Assembly (NCBI RefSeq): GCF_003054025.1 | Contig: NZ_QBKG01000001.1 | Span: 1 to 64,000 of the forward strand | Source: Capnocytophaga leadbetteri | GTDB lineage: Bacteria > Bacteroidota > Bacteroidia > Flavobacteriales > Flavobacteriaceae | Direction: 5' to 3' | DNA: 64,000 nucleotides | In this document: positions 49,447 through 60,300 of the stretch, one piece after another | Numbering within the stretch: position 1 is the stretch's first letter | How the letters are laid out: every line of letters starts with the position of its first letter | Translations under genes and position numbers: made by a program | Notes under the pieces: model-generated | What the model was told of the DNA's origin: nothing | What the model saw: the letters and a program-made list of their open reading frames with translations, nothing else | Database searches by the model: none

Positions 49447-50358
49447 TTATTTAATAGTGAAAATAGTAAAGGCAATCATTGCTATAATAAATAGTATAAA
49501 TAGGTGCATTAGCGCATTTTCTATAGGGAAAAGCAAAAAGATAGCCGCGATGTATAATATGGTTAAAGCTGCTATTACGATAGCGCAGCCCATCGCTTGC
49601 CGGTCGGTGCGTACTGCTAATACTATCATTGATAATAGGTCATCTTCGTCGTCTATTGTCTTCTTTTTGAAAGCGCCTTCAAAAAGATTATCTCTTAGAA
49701 AGTATTCTTTATACTCCTTTTTCTTTAGTAGTGCTTCTACTAAAGGCTTAGCAGGGGCATACGGTTGCTGCCCTCCTAAGGAGTATAGAGCAACATCTAC
49801 TATACGGCTATTTTTTTGCTCATCTACAAACGGACTTTGTATAAAAGGCAATAAGCGTTCGCGTTGGTCATTAGGTGTGAGGAAGATAGCAGTTCTATAG
49901 ACTACATCTCGCTGTATGTCTGAAGCGAAAATATCTTTTTCTATATATTTCCAGCAGGTTTCTAACAATAGTGGTTCAGGTTCTGTTCTCCCTGGTGAAT
50001 ACTCTATTGTGTATTCTAAACAGTACAGATGATGAAACTCTCCCTTTCGGAGGCTCTGATGATAGACATTCAGAAAAGAGTTTATATTTCTAAAATCAGG
50101 AGAGAAGTCGGGGTAAGGTTCGTCTTCATACACCACTACTTTCCCCTTGAAAATATCATTAGTATAGATTGCTACTACAGACTTTTCGTTATCTATGAAA
50201 ATCGGCAATAAGTTAAACCCTAACTGATAAGAGGCCAAGCGTTCTTTAGCAGTTAAGAACTCGCCATAGTTTAGTAGGCGGAGTCCTGCTGAAGGTCTAA
50301 ACTCCTTCAGAAAAGAACTGTCTACATTATTTTTCTTACAAATATCTTCCCAATCCAT
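49447..50358 (-). CDS. membrane-anchored protein with SUKH-like N-terminal domain
   Basis: A 303-residue protein. The N-terminal 130 residues have FLKEFRPSAGLRLLNYGEFL, LGFNLLPIFIDNEKSVVAIY and PDFSPDFRNINSFLNVY, in an order that resembles SMI1/KNR4. The C-terminal end has two spans (about 255-277 and 281-301) after an acidic KKKTIDDEDDLLSM. The assignment is tentative. It is placed directly before gldB, so transcription is shared; a link to gliding is possible but unproven. Confidence 0.5.
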   Translation of the reverse strand: MDWEDICKKNNVDSSFLKEFRPSAGLRLLNYGEFLTAKERLASYQLGFNLLPIFIDNEKSVVAIYTNDIFKGKVVVYEDEPYPDFSPDFRNINSFLNVYHQSLRKGEFHHLYCLEYTIEYSPGRTEPEPLLLETCWKYIEKDIFASDIQRDVVYRTAIFLTPNDQRERLLPFIQSPFVDEQKNSRIVDVALYSLGGQQPYAPAKPLVEALLKKKEYKEYFLRDNLFEGAFKKKTIDDEDDLLSMIVLAVRTDRQAMGCAIVIAALTILYIAAIFLLFPIENALMHLFILFIIAMIAFTIFTIK

Positions 50359-50516
50359 ACTGTAGTGTCAAGAAGGTTTTTCTGCATTTAAAATTTGCTT
50401 ATTTGTTAATTAATTCTTAACTTGCTTCACTTTTTTAATTATATCGCTTACCCCTAACTTCGATCGTCGTGTTCCTCCTAAGAAGCAAGATTACCAAGTG
50501 AAGTAGGATTTCAGTA

Positions 50517-51818
50517 CTATCCTCTCAATTTCTCAAGCTCACGTTTCACCTCACTGTGCGTCACCGTCTTATCTTTAAAGTAGGCGGTGAGCACTTTTTT
50601 TTCGTCTTCACTCGCCCCTAACTGATTAAAAATATTGTTTAAATGCATCTTCATATGCCCCTTTTGAATGCCCAAGCTGATGAGAGAACTCACTGCTGAA
50701 AAGTTCTGAGCCAAGCCCACACAAGCCACTATCTGCATCAGTTCGCGTGCGTTAGGCTTCTCTAATATAGCTAAAGCAGTCTTCACTAAAGGGTGCAAGT
50801 TTGTAAGCCCACCAACAGTCCCTAATGCTAAGGGCAGTTCTAAAGCAAAGTGAAACGTATCTCCGGTTATCCACGCATCCGACAGACTTTTATAGCGTCC
50901 CGTCCGAGCTGCATAAGCGTGTGCACCAGCTTCTATAGCACGAAAATCGTTACCAGTAGCTAGAATTACCGCATCTATACCGTTCATTATCCCCTTATTG
51001 TGGGTCGTAGCGCGATATACATCAGCATTAGCGATAGCAAGAGCTTGCACAAACTTACGTGCTGCCGTCTCACCCTCTAAGTGGGCTATCTTAAGGTCTT
51101 TCACGGGGCAAAACACTTCAGCGCGCACCACACAATTAGGTACGTAGTTAGAAAGTATCGACATCACTACCTCGTATTTGCCCTGTAGTAGGGGGGCTCT
51201 ATCGGCTTCGTCTCTAAAAGTATCGGCAAACGACTCTAAGCACGAGTTAATAAAGTTAGCCCCCATAGCATCTAGGGTCTCAAAAGTCGCCGACAGCTGG
51301 TAGTAATGTGCCAAAACCTCTGTTTTATCTTCCAAAGTAAGCGAAGTAATCCCTCCTCCTCGTTTTTCCATATTGGCAGTGATAGGCTGAGCATTAGCGA
51401 GCATCAAAGGTTGTACACGAGCGAAAAAAGCAGTCAAATCAGCCTTTTCACCATAGAAAAAGAAGTGTACGTGTCCCGTCTTTTGGGTGTCGAGCACCTC
51501 TGTATGAAAGCCTCCGTGCGTTTGCCAGTACTTAGCCGCTCTACTTGCGGCCGCTACTACCGAACTCTCCTCGATAACCATTGGCACCGTATAAGTACGT
51601 CCGTTGATAACGAAGTTAGGAGCTACCGCAAAGGGCAGGTAATAGTTAGAAACTGTATTCTCTATGAACTCATCGTGCAGTTTTTGCAGTTCAGCATCAG
51701 CGTTCTGATATCTTTCAAAGAGAGCAGCGGCATTCTCTACTTCGGGGAAATATGTATCGCAAAGCCACGCTATCTTCTCCGCTTTGGTAAGTTTAGAAAA
51801 ACCGTCTATATGTTTCAT
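50517..51818 (-). CDS. mvaA: class II hydroxymethylglutaryl-CoA reductase
   Basis: A 433-residue class II (degradative-type) HMG-CoA reductase. The motifs are VPMVIEESSVVAAASRAAKY, DAMGANFINSCLE, THNKGIMNGIDAVILATGND and GHMKMHLNNI with the catalytic His. In flavobacteria the enzyme works in the biosynthetic direction, giving mevalonate for isoprenoids. It ends close to the phosphate-porin-like gene upstream (1 nt between them). The 158-nt gap downstream holds nothing I can name. Confidence 0.93.
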   Translation of the reverse strand: MKHIDGFSKLTKAEKIAWLCDTYFPEVENAAALFERYQNADAELQKLHDEFIENTVSNYYLPFAVAPNFVINGRTYTVPMVIEESSVVAAASRAAKYWQTHGGFHTEVLDTQKTGHVHFFFYGEKADLTAFFARVQPLMLANAQPITANMEKRGGGITSLTLEDKTEVLAHYYQLSATFETLDAMGANFINSCLESFADTFRDEADRAPLLQGKYEVVMSILSNYVPNCVVRAEVFCPVKDLKIAHLEGETAARKFVQALAIANADVYRATTHNKGIMNGIDAVILATGNDFRAIEAGAHAYAARTGRYKSLSDAWITGDTFHFALELPLALGTVGGLTNLHPLVKTALAILEKPNARELMQIVACVGLAQNFSAVSSLISLGIQKGHMKMHLNNIFNQLGASEDEKKVLTAYFKDKTVTHSEVKRELEKLRG

Positions 51819-51819
51819 C

Positions 51820-53004
51820 TTAGTTGTTAGTCTTTAGTATTGGTAGTGTATAATACGCCCCTATGGCTATGCGGTGCATTTGTTCGTTTTTCAAATGCAA
51901 AGCCTTATCGTAGCTGATGGAGTTGCCCACATAAGCCAAATAGAAACGAAGGTCTTGCCCACGAAGCGGCGCATACTGTGCTGCCGCAAAATAAATATAG
52001 TTAGTGCGCAATTGTTCACTTAGTCGCTGGGTACTACCCGCCTGCTCAATCCCAAGTTTAGCCGACAAACTCCAGCGGTCAGTCAGCTGATAGTCGTAGC
52101 GAGACACGGCGCGCTTATATACAGCGTTTTTCTGCATAAGATAATTGTCTTTAGCCAAACCATCATAAGCGCTGAGTAGCTGCGAGGCAGTAAGCCCATA
52201 GTCAGCCCCCATATAAGTATAGCTAAGGTCGAGGTAGAGAGTGTGTCGCCCGCTTTTATACCAGTTACCTAGCGCAAGCGAGTGAGTTAGGTTGTTAGCT
52301 GCATATTGCGAAAGATTGTAAGAATAACGCAGCTTGAGTTTGCCGTCCAACAAATCGGCATTCCAGAAAAGGTACATACCGATAGGAGCTTTCGAAGCCT
52401 TAAAATCGCCTGCTACAAACCCTTTAGTCTTAAGCAAGTCAGTAAAATTAGTATTCACCGTATTGTGCAACTGCACGCCTATCTTATGCGCCCTGTTGAT
52501 TTTATAGCCAAGAGTAAGCCCCGAAAGAAAGACATTGTTGTACACCCCGTTTAGGTAATCAGTGAAAATATATTCGTACAACGGATTGATTTCCTTCTCA
52601 AAAGCACCAAAAGCAGCCAATTGCTTGCCTACAGTCACATCCCACTGGTGGTCAGACCCAAAGCGGTAAGTCAAAAAAGCATAGTCTAAAGCGCTTGTAC
52701 CACCATCTTGCGTAGTAGCGTTGAATGGCAGATTCGGACGAAAACGCACCCTATAAAAAAGGTCTTCATTAAAATCTCCCTGCAAATTGAGCCGTGCGTT
52801 ATCAATCACAAAATGGGTACTATTCTTAGAGTCATCTGTATAGCTATCGCTAATACCGCCTCCTCTAAAAAATAAATCTATGTTTAATTTCTTAGCAAAA
52901 GTAGGGATAACCTCCTGTTTTTTAGGAAGCGAATCAACCTCTTGTGCTGCGCTATCAAGTGTAAAAGCCAAAGCTAATGCGGAAAAAACTATTTTTTTCA
53001 TCAT
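51820..53004 (-). CDS. OprO/OprP-like outer-membrane porin
   Basis: A 394-residue beta-barrel with a signal peptide (MMKKIVFSALALAFTLDSAA). RLNLQGDFNEDLFYRVRFR, TVGKQLAAFGAFEKEINPLY and the terminal HRIAIGAYYTLPILKTNN with alternating strands match the phosphate-selective porin O/P family. It sits beside HMG-CoA reductase rather than in the sugar/phosphodiester locus, but shares its promoter region with the divergent ECF sigma gene. A relation to phosphate uptake is known for the family and not shown here. Confidence 0.75.
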   Translation of the reverse strand: MMKKIVFSALALAFTLDSAAQEVDSLPKKQEVIPTFAKKLNIDLFFRGGGISDSYTDDSKNSTHFVIDNARLNLQGDFNEDLFYRVRFRPNLPFNATTQDGGTSALDYAFLTYRFGSDHQWDVTVGKQLAAFGAFEKEINPLYEYIFTDYLNGVYNNVFLSGLTLGYKINRAHKIGVQLHNTVNTNFTDLLKTKGFVAGDFKASKAPIGMYLFWNADLLDGKLKLRYSYNLSQYAANNLTHSLALGNWYKSGRHTLYLDLSYTYMGADYGLTASQLLSAYDGLAKDNYLMQKNAVYKRAVSRYDYQLTDRWSLSAKLGIEQAGSTQRLSEQLRTNYIYFAAAQYAPLRGQDLRFYLAYVGNSISYDKALHLKNEQMHRIAIGAYYTLPILKTNN

Positions 53005-53024
53005 TTAGAAAATTATTTATGCCG

Positions 53025-53056
53025 CAAAGCTACAAAACAATTAGCAATTCAGCAAA
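53025..53056 (-). promoter_or_regulatory. promoter of the porin-mvaA transcript
   Basis: On the - strand: TTTG at 53056-53053, 20-nt spacer, TAGCTTTG at 53032-53025. The -33 lies in AGCAAATTTGAG, an octamer-repeat-like CAAATTTG. Confidence 0.75.
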
Positions 53057-53083
53057 TTTGAGAAACAGCAAAACAAAAAAGTT

Positions 53084-53114
53084 TTTGAGTTCTGATAAAT
53101 TTACTATACCTTTG
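53084..53114 (+). promoter_or_regulatory. promoter of the ECF sigma gene
   Basis: TTTG at 53084-53087, 19-nt spacer, TACCTTTG at 53107-53114. It is a housekeeping promoter; the start codon is 15 nt downstream. Confidence 0.8.
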
Positions 53115-53128
53115 CCAGACAAACACTT

Positions 53129-53674
53129 ATGGACGAACTACATACACTACATATGCGCATACAACAAGGTGATAGGTTAGCATTTCAAAAACTCTTTGAT
53201 TTGCTGTGGAAGCCTTTGTATATTTATGCACAATCAATAGTAATGGATGAAGAGGCGGCTAAAGACCTTGTACAAGAAGTATGGATTGACTATTGGAAAC
53301 GCTGCAAAAGCATACAAAATATTGCTATTGATGCCTATCTGCGCCAAGCTGTACGCTATAAGGTCTATAACTATTTACGTGACCGAAAATTCAATACAGT
53401 GCAAATAGAGGTCATAGAAGACCTTCTTACTGATGAAATTGCTATAGACGACCCTGCAACCCTACAAGAAAACTTCTTTACTACCCAAAGCAAACTTAAC
53501 AACGTACTGAAGTCTCTACCACAGCGTTGTCGCGAAATCTTCTGTCTAAGTCGTGAAGAAGGAATGACCAATACTGAAATTGCTATTCATTATGGTATAT
53601 CCAAACGCACAGTAGAAAATCAGATTACTTTTGCTCTGAAGAAGTTACGGGAAGTATTAGGAATATTTTTCTAA
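53129..53674 (+). CDS. FecI-like ECF sigma factor
   Basis: A 181-residue sigma-70 protein of the Bacteroidetes ECF type. Region 2 has FQKLFDLLWKPLYIYAQSIV and AAKDLVQEVWIDYWKR; region 4 has LPQRCREIFCLSREEGMTNT and EIAIHYGISKRTVENQITFA. It is convergent with the GlpT-type gene and faces the FecR-SusC-SusD genes across the locus. It probably directs transcription of that locus when released by FecR. Confidence 0.92.
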   Translation: MDELHTLHMRIQQGDRLAFQKLFDLLWKPLYIYAQSIVMDEEAAKDLVQEVWIDYWKRCKSIQNIAIDAYLRQAVRYKVYNYLRDRKFNTVQIEVIEDLLTDEIAIDDPATLQENFFTTQSKLNNVLKSLPQRCREIFCLSREEGMTNTEIAIHYGISKRTVENQITFALKKLREVLGIFF

Positions 53675-53702
53675 TAAGATTTGCAGATATATCAATTAAT
53701 AC

Positions 53703-53740
53703 AAAGAGGCTGTCCAAAGAACTTTTCGGACAGCCTCTTT
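53703..53740. terminator. bidirectional terminator between sigma and permease genes
   Basis: A perfect 13-bp stem AAAGAGGCTGTCC / GGACAGCCTCTTT with loop AAAGAACTTTTC. T-rich on both outgoing strands. Confidence 0.88.
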
Positions 53741-53770
53741 CTTTATAAAAGTAATGAAGGATGAATGTTT

Positions 53771-55072
53771 TTATGTCTTTTTCCAAGTAAGTAATGCAAA
53801 TAACATTGAGAGTATAGCAGCTGATACCCAGAATACAGATATAGCACTAAAATCGTAAGTAGTTACACCATTTACTACAGTTTTATTTCCTTCTATTAGG
53901 TAACCACTAGCAATATCTTGAATACCTGCGGCTAAATAACTCATTATTCCCACTACCCCTAAAGCTGCCCCTGATGCTTGTTTAGAAGCGATGTCTGTAG
54001 CCATCAATCCTCCTAAGAAGCAAATAAGAGCTCCTATTGCTAAACCAAAAATTACCATACTTAGTATATCAGTTAGCCAGCTTTGCGATGCAAAAAGCAT
54101 CAACGATAGAGCGGTAACATTCATCAACCCAAAGATAAGAGCAGGTTTATTACGGTGTCCGCCGAACCATTTGTCAGAGACAAAACCTGAAGAAGCCGTA
54201 CCTAAAATACCGCAAATGGCATTGATTGATACTAAAAGGTTTGCCTCTGTAAGACTATAGTGCTTAGCCGCCTGAAAATAATAAGGTCCCCAGCTGGTAA
54301 CTGCATAACGCGAGATATACATAAAAGCACTTGCAAAGGCTAAGAGCCATACATAAGGATTTTTTATTACCCCTAATTGTTCGTTCCACACACTTTTCTT
54401 TTCTTGAGTGACTTGTTCATTCACTGAAGGCAAACCTATGCTTTCAGGACTATCATAAAAGAAAAAGTACAAGATAGCTACCCCTACAAAACCTATTGTA
54501 GCAGCCGTGAGAAAGCCCCAACGCCAACCACAATAAGAAGCTACAACCGCTGTGAGTATATAGGTAAGAGCTTCACCTATGTTGTGACTTGTGCTCCAAA
54601 ATCCGTAAAAGCTACCTCGCTCACTGCTCTTATACCAGCGAGAAAGTCCTACTACACAACTTGCAGCCCCGATAGACTGTACCCATCCATTTACTCCCCA
54701 ACAAATGATGAAGAATAAATAGGCATTAGTAAAGCCCATTACAAGGTTTGCTAAGGCTGAAATGAGCAACCCTGCACTCATAAAACGCTTGATATTGCTA
54801 TGGTCAGCTAAGAAACCATTAATCAATTTTCCAAAAGCATAAGAGAAAAATAGGGCAGAACCTATAATCCCTAATTGCGATTCACTTAGGAACCCGCTAT
54901 CGGCAATAGGCTTTTTCACTACATTCAGGCTTAACCTACACACATAGTAAAAACCATAGCCAAAGGTTGCTGAAAAAAAGATGTACCAACGCAGTTTTTG
55001 ATAGCGTTTAGATTGCTCCTCAGCTGTGCCTTGCAGTGGCTGAGGAGCACTTTTTTTGAAGTAATTTATCAT
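53771..55072 (-). CDS. GlpT/UhpT-type organophosphate:phosphate antiporter
   Basis: A 433-residue MFS permease of the OPA family with 12 spans. It has GYGFYYVCRLSLNVVKKPIA, SYAFGKLINGFLADHSNIKR, WGVNGWVQSIGAASCVVGLS and SRWYKSSERGSFYGFWSTSH. Such permeases import glycerol-3-phosphate or hexose phosphates in exchange for phosphate. Its start codon overlaps the stop of the phosphodiesterase gene (4 nt), which favours glycerol-3-phosphate as the substrate. That is inference from the operon. Confidence 0.87.
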   Translation of the reverse strand: MINYFKKSAPQPLQGTAEEQSKRYQKLRWYIFFSATFGYGFYYVCRLSLNVVKKPIADSGFLSESQLGIIGSALFFSYAFGKLINGFLADHSNIKRFMSAGLLISALANLVMGFTNAYLFFIICWGVNGWVQSIGAASCVVGLSRWYKSSERGSFYGFWSTSHNIGEALTYILTAVVASYCGWRWGFLTAATIGFVGVAILYFFFYDSPESIGLPSVNEQVTQEKKSVWNEQLGVIKNPYVWLLAFASAFMYISRYAVTSWGPYYFQAAKHYSLTEANLLVSINAICGILGTASSGFVSDKWFGGHRNKPALIFGLMNVTALSLMLFASQSWLTDILSMVIFGLAIGALICFLGGLMATDIASKQASGAALGVVGIMSYLAAGIQDIASGYLIEGNKTVVNGVTTYDFSAISVFWVSAAILSMLFALLTWKKT

Positions 55073-55953
55073 TGTTTGTAATGTAATTTCTTAGACTTTA
55101 AAAAGGCTACAAGCTCTTTAATTCTATCAGTTTGAATGATATTTATCTTTTTGTCTATATACCATTGATAAACAGCAGGATTTTCAAGAGCTTGGTCGTC
55201 ATTATGTCCTGCATTATGGTCAAACCATAACGAGTTTACCCATATACGATACCCTTTTTCCCGAAGAGACGAAAAGTCTATCAATTTCTCTTCAGTAGCC
55301 CCCACCGTAAATTCAAAACCATAGGCTGGGTAATTGTCTACAAAACCATTAATAATCTCCCAACCTTGTCCTTTTTCCAAACGAATAATAGGCATATAGC
55401 AAATTTTGTCCTTGATGTTGCCGTACTTCTGGTTAAACTGCTCATAAGTAGCTTCGCCTTTGTAAAGCACCTGTTCTTCCATTCCATATTTTTTTACCAA
55501 AGGGTATACAAGGTCAAAATAATCAAAGCCTTTGTCTAAGTTTAAAAATATTTTACCTTGGGCTGCTTGCAGAGCCTCTTCTAAGGTAGCAATTCGCATT
55601 TGAGTAGGGTGCCCTGCCCCATCCTTTAGATAGTAATTCTTCAACTCAGCTAAAGTGTAATCAGAGGGTTTCCCCTTAGCTGTTGTAGTACGGTCAAGTA
55701 CGCGGTCGTGTAGCAAAATAAGTACACTATCCTTGGTGATATTTAGGTCTATTTCAGCCATATTAGCACCAGCTTCGTAGGCTTTTTTGATAGCCCAAAT
55801 AGAGTTTTCAGGAGCATCGCGCCAGTTACCGCGGTGGGCAACTACCATCACTTTGTCTTGAGGAAAATTCTTAAGTGTAAGAGGTTTTTTTTGCTTTTGT
55901 GCGTTTAGAGTTACTCCTAAAAATACACAACATAATAGTATTATCTTTTTCAT
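55069..55953 (-). CDS. secreted glycerophosphodiester phosphodiesterase
   Basis: A 294-residue GDPD TIM barrel with a signal peptide (MKKIILLCCVFLGVTLNAQ). The catalytic and metal residues are in VVAHRGNWRDAPENSIWAI, AEIDLNITKDSVLILLHDRV and the late HNAGHNDDQA region. It hydrolyses glycerophosphodiesters to glycerol-3-phosphate and an alcohol, in the periplasm. It lies 14 nt after susD and overlaps the permease gene, so the product can be taken up directly. Confidence 0.92.
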   Translation of the reverse strand: MKKIILLCCVFLGVTLNAQKQKKPLTLKNFPQDKVMVVAHRGNWRDAPENSIWAIKKAYEAGANMAEIDLNITKDSVLILLHDRVLDRTTTAKGKPSDYTLAELKNYYLKDGAGHPTQMRIATLEEALQAAQGKIFLNLDKGFDYFDLVYPLVKKYGMEEQVLYKGEATYEQFNQKYGNIKDKICYMPIIRLEKGQGWEIINGFVDNYPAYGFEFTVGATEEKLIDFSSLREKGYRIWVNSLWFDHNAGHNDDQALENPAVYQWYIDKKINIIQTDRIKELVAFLKSKKLHYKQ

Positions 55954-55967
55954 TTTTGTTAAATCTG

Positions 55968-57335
55968 TTAGTTATAACCTTGGTTTTGCCAACCTGTTTT
56001 ATTGTTTACGTTTTCAATTTCTACTGAAGGCACTGGGTATAGTTGGCGATAAGCAGGTACACTCGGGTAAAGAGTGCTAAACTGACCTGTGCGTACTATG
56101 TCGAACCAGCGGTCGCATTCTAAAGCCAACTCTAAGCGACGTTGTAAATACACTTGGCTGCGGAAAACCTCCTTAGTAGGATAGTCGGCTAAGGTTTTAG
56201 TTGCGATATTGGCATTGCTACGCACCGCGTTTAGCGCATCGAGGGCAGCTTGAGTAGGAGTAGAAGAGAGTTCATTAGCTGCTTCAGCATAGAGCAACAT
56301 TACTTCGGCACAGCGAATAATAGGAAAGTCGCTGCTGGTTTCGTTGCCTATACGGTCGGCATTGTATTTTAAAGGGCGATTACCCATTGAGGTAGGGGCT
56401 ACCAAAGCCTTGCGGTTGTCGCCTGTCTCAAATAGCGATTGTGGCAAATTAATTACGTTGTTGCCATCCTGATTTCGATAACGGTTGTTTTGGTGTACTG
56501 ATTCGCCTACCCCTCCTTTGAGATATTGTACAGCAAATAGCACATCTTTACTGGTTTTGAGGTTGTTAGGGAAGGTTTCATTAGAGGGTACTAAGCCTAT
56601 CACCCTACCGCTGTTGATAGCCGTTACCAGCGGTGTTAGTTCAGCTAATGCTTGGGCATATTGTTTTTGGTATACATACACTTTAGCCAAAAGGGCTTGA
56701 GCCGCATAGCGGGTAGCACGACCGCGCTCGCTATCTGCCCATTGGGTAGGTAACTGTTTGGCGCGTTGTAAATCTGAAATAATCAAGGCATAAATATCGG
56801 CTACAGAAGCACGCTGGTTATTACGAGCTTGTTCTACAGTTTGCACTTGGGTAATAAGAGGTACTTCCCCCCAGAGGCGTACTAAGTTGAAGTAAGTCAG
56901 GGCACGTAAGAAAGCTGCTTGTCCTGCAATGTTGGTACGCTGAGTGTCAGTCATCGTTACCTTGTCAAGGTTTTCAAAAATAGTATTGGCACGCAATATA
57001 ATCTGATAAAGCGATAGCCAAGAAGCTTTGAAATTTTCATTAGCAGGAGTTTCCGAAAACGCTTCTATTTCATAATTTACTCCAGCTAAAGCAGCGGCAT
57101 TATCATCAGTTACATTGTCAGCTCGGACTTCCATTAAAGTGAGAAAACGTCCTGAATATTGGTCTTTAGACTGTAGCTCATCATAGATTCCTGTTACTGC
57201 CCCTTCAAGGTCTTTAGCTTCTTTAAAAGCTGTTTTTTCAGTAGGCTTCGAGATAGGCTCACGGTCTATAAATTTGTTGCAAGAAACACTCAGCAAAAGT
57301 GCTGAAAGTGCTATAAAAGTATATGTTGCTTTCAT
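55968..57335 (-). CDS. SusD/RagB-family outer-membrane lipoprotein
   Basis: A 455-residue lipoprotein (Cys19 in SVSCNKFIDREP). It has the TPR-like helices of SusD with FLRALTYFNLVRLWGEVPLI, AKVYVYQKQYAQALAELTPL, IIRCAEVMLLYAEAANEL and the C-terminal RRLELALECDRWFDIVRTGQ. It would bind the ligand at the cell surface and close the SusC channel. It follows susC by 4 nt. The co-located phosphodiesterase suggests a glycerophosphodiester or a headgroup-bearing glycan rather than a plain polysaccharide. Confidence 0.93.
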   Translation of the reverse strand: MKATYTFIALSALLLSVSCNKFIDREPISKPTEKTAFKEAKDLEGAVTGIYDELQSKDQYSGRFLTLMEVRADNVTDDNAAALAGVNYEIEAFSETPANENFKASWLSLYQIILRANTIFENLDKVTMTDTQRTNIAGQAAFLRALTYFNLVRLWGEVPLITQVQTVEQARNNQRASVADIYALIISDLQRAKQLPTQWADSERGRATRYAAQALLAKVYVYQKQYAQALAELTPLVTAINSGRVIGLVPSNETFPNNLKTSKDVLFAVQYLKGGVGESVHQNNRYRNQDGNNVINLPQSLFETGDNRKALVAPTSMGNRPLKYNADRIGNETSSDFPIIRCAEVMLLYAEAANELSSTPTQAALDALNAVRSNANIATKTLADYPTKEVFRSQVYLQRRLELALECDRWFDIVRTGQFSTLYPSVPAYRQLYPVPSVEIENVNNKTGWQNQGYN

Positions 57336-57339
57336 TGTT

Positions 57340-60300
57340 TTAGAATTTTAAGTTTAAACCAAGAGTAAAGGTGCGTGCCAAAGGATACACACCGTAATCT
57401 TCGCCGCTGGTGGTAGCATCGGTGCGGTTAGACACCTCAGGGTTGTAGCCTTCGTAGTTTGTAAAGGTATACAAGTTCTGAATGCTGCAGTACAAGCGTA
57501 CATTACTGAAATACTTACTGATATCCTTAGGGAGGTTGTAACCTAAGGTGATATTCTTGATACGCAAATACGAACCGTCTTCTACGTGCCAAGTGCTAGT
57601 TACGGCATTTTGCCCTTTGCTTACACGGTTAGCGCGCACATTCATACCACTACCTGTATCGCTTTCTGATTTCCAACGGTTCAAGGCTCCACGATAGTTG
57701 TTCATATTCCCCTCGTGATTGTAGAAGTAGCGGCGTGATAGGTTCAGAATCTGATTGCCATATACACCTTGAAAATCTACTTTGAAATCAAAGTTTTCAT
57801 AAGTGATACCTGTACCAAAGGCGTAAGTAAATTTAGGTAGATAGTTGCCTACAATAGCACGGTCTGTATCCAACACATCTAAACGACCATCACCATTTAC
57901 ATCCTTAAACTTAAAGTCACCAGGGCGAGTAGTGCTCAAATCGTAATTGTTAGGAGTGTCTACATAGTGCAAAGAAGCATCCACTTCAGCTTGGTTTTTA
58001 AATACACCTTCTACTACAGGTAAGTAGTAAGACCCTATTGACTCGCCTACACGAGTGATGAAGTAAGCATTTGGCACCGAACCTGTAGAGATAATGTCGG
58101 CATTACCAGGACCTAAAGCTTTTACTGTGTTAATGTTCTTAGAGTAGTTGAAGTAAGGTTCAAATCCCCATTTACCCCAGTTGATATTGCTCGAAATGTT
58201 AAACTCTATTCCCTTGTTGTTTACCTTACCGATGTTCTCCAAACGGGTAGCAAAACCAGTAGTGCGTGGGATAGGTACATTTAGTAGCAAATCGTAAGTG
58301 TTACTATTATATAAATCAAGTCCAAGATTTAGGAGTCCTTTCCATAGAGAAGCGTCAAAGCCAACGTTTAGCTGAGCGGTTTTTTCCCATTGTAAGTTAG
58401 GGTTAGGAATTGCACTAGGCCCCATACCTTTGACTACTGCAGGCGAAGAACCTCCGAGTACATAGCTGTAGTAACTAAATTCACCTAAAGCCCCGTAGTT
58501 AGGAATGCGGAAGTTACCAGTGAGACCATAGCTAGCCCGAAGTTTCAGATCAGTAAGAAAAGTGATATTTTTCATAAACTCTTCACCTGTGATACGCCAA
58601 CCTGCTGAGAGAGATGGAAAATATCCCCACTTGTTGTTATTGCCAAAACGAGAAGCTCCGTCGGCACGTAGAGCCGCTGAAAGCATATACTTGCTTTTGT
58701 AAGAATATTGTAGGCGTGCTAAAGCAGAGAGCAAAGCCCATTCTGAAGCTTGAGAGTTTCCACGCGTTACGGTGCCTGCATTCAGTGTTTGAATACTATT
58801 GGAGATAAATCCGTTGGCAAACATATAATTGCTCTCATCGCGTTGGTATTGCATTGTCCAACCTCCTAAAGCATTGAGGTGATGTTCGCCAAAATCTTTG
58901 TTGTAGTTTAAGGTTTGTTCAAATACCCAATTGTAGCGTTGTGAGGTTTGAGAGGTAGCTTCGGCCTCAGAAGGCTGATTGCCTGCTGTGTTGGAAAGCG
59001 GAATAGTAGAAGGTCGGAAAGTGCCTTGAGCATCTGAGAAAATGTCAAAGCCAAAATCCATCTTGTAAGACAAACCTTTTGTGAACTCAGCTTCAGCATA
59101 TACTTTGCCTAGCAAACGGTTCGCTTTTGTTTGATTTGAAGTAAGCCGTGCTAAGGCTACAGGGTTCCACGCTTGGGTTTGTGAGTTGCCTACACGGCGT
59201 GTGCCGTTCACCATCGTAACAGTGCTGGCACTCCATTCGTTTTGAGCAAAGCTGAATGTACCATCAGGATTGTATACAGGGAAGATAGGTGCATAATGCA
59301 ATGCTGATGCTATTACCCCACCACCGTTGGAGTTATAAGCCCCATTAGCATTTACAGTATTTTCTTTTACAAATGAGGGATTTAGAGAGGCACCAAACTT
59401 AAAGATACCTGCTTTGCCGTCTAAATTCAGACGTAAGCCTATACGCTCGAAGTTACTACCTATCACTATACCATCTTGGTTTAGATAATCTAACGAAGAG
59501 TAGTACTTTAGGTTAGGAGTTCCTCCAGAAATTGAAATTGAGTGGTTAGTCATAACCGCTGTGCGGAAAATTTCATCTTGCCAATCGGTGTCAGTAAGCC
59601 CTTGTACACCTTGCAAATAAGGTTGTAGCTCTACAGGGATAATAGTGTTGTAGTCGTTGTTAGTGTTTTTAAGGCGGGTAGCGTTGTCGTCAGCTGATGA
59701 AAAGCTAATAGGCGCTTGGCTTCGTGCAGCACGGCGTTTATTAATAGATTCCATACGGTCAGCATAAGAATTGTTACGTGCGTCTTTTACTAAATCGGCA
59801 TATTCGTAGGCGTTGAGAAGGTCAATCTTTTTAGAGACGTTTTGGATAGAGAGGTAAGTATTGTAAGAGAAGGAAGGTTTGCCTTCTGCCCCCTTTTTAG
59901 TAGTGATGAGCACCACCCCATTACTACCGCGTGAACCGTAAATAGCTGCTGACGAAGCATCTTTAAGTACTTGTATAGATTCAATATCATTGTTATTAAA
60001 GGTATTGAGGTCTTCTTTAGCTAAAGGTACACCATCTACCACATACAGAGGAGCTGATCCTGCGGTAATAGTGCCTACCCCACGTACACGTACTTGTAAG
60101 TTAGCACCAGGTGCCCCCGTATTTTGGGCAATGTGTACACCTGGCATTTTACCTACCATCGCTTCAGCTACTGAAGTAACAGCCTTGTCTTCCAAGTCTT
60201 TCGCTTTTACACTAGCAATAGCAGTAGTTACATCACCGCGCTTTTGCACACCATAACCAACCACCACTACTTCGTCTAACTCAGTGGTATCTTCTTTGAG

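Noticed and set aside
51306-51830. 174-codon open frame opposite HMG-CoA reductase
   Set aside because: It shadows a conserved enzyme gene, shows no family motifs and lacks a promoter.
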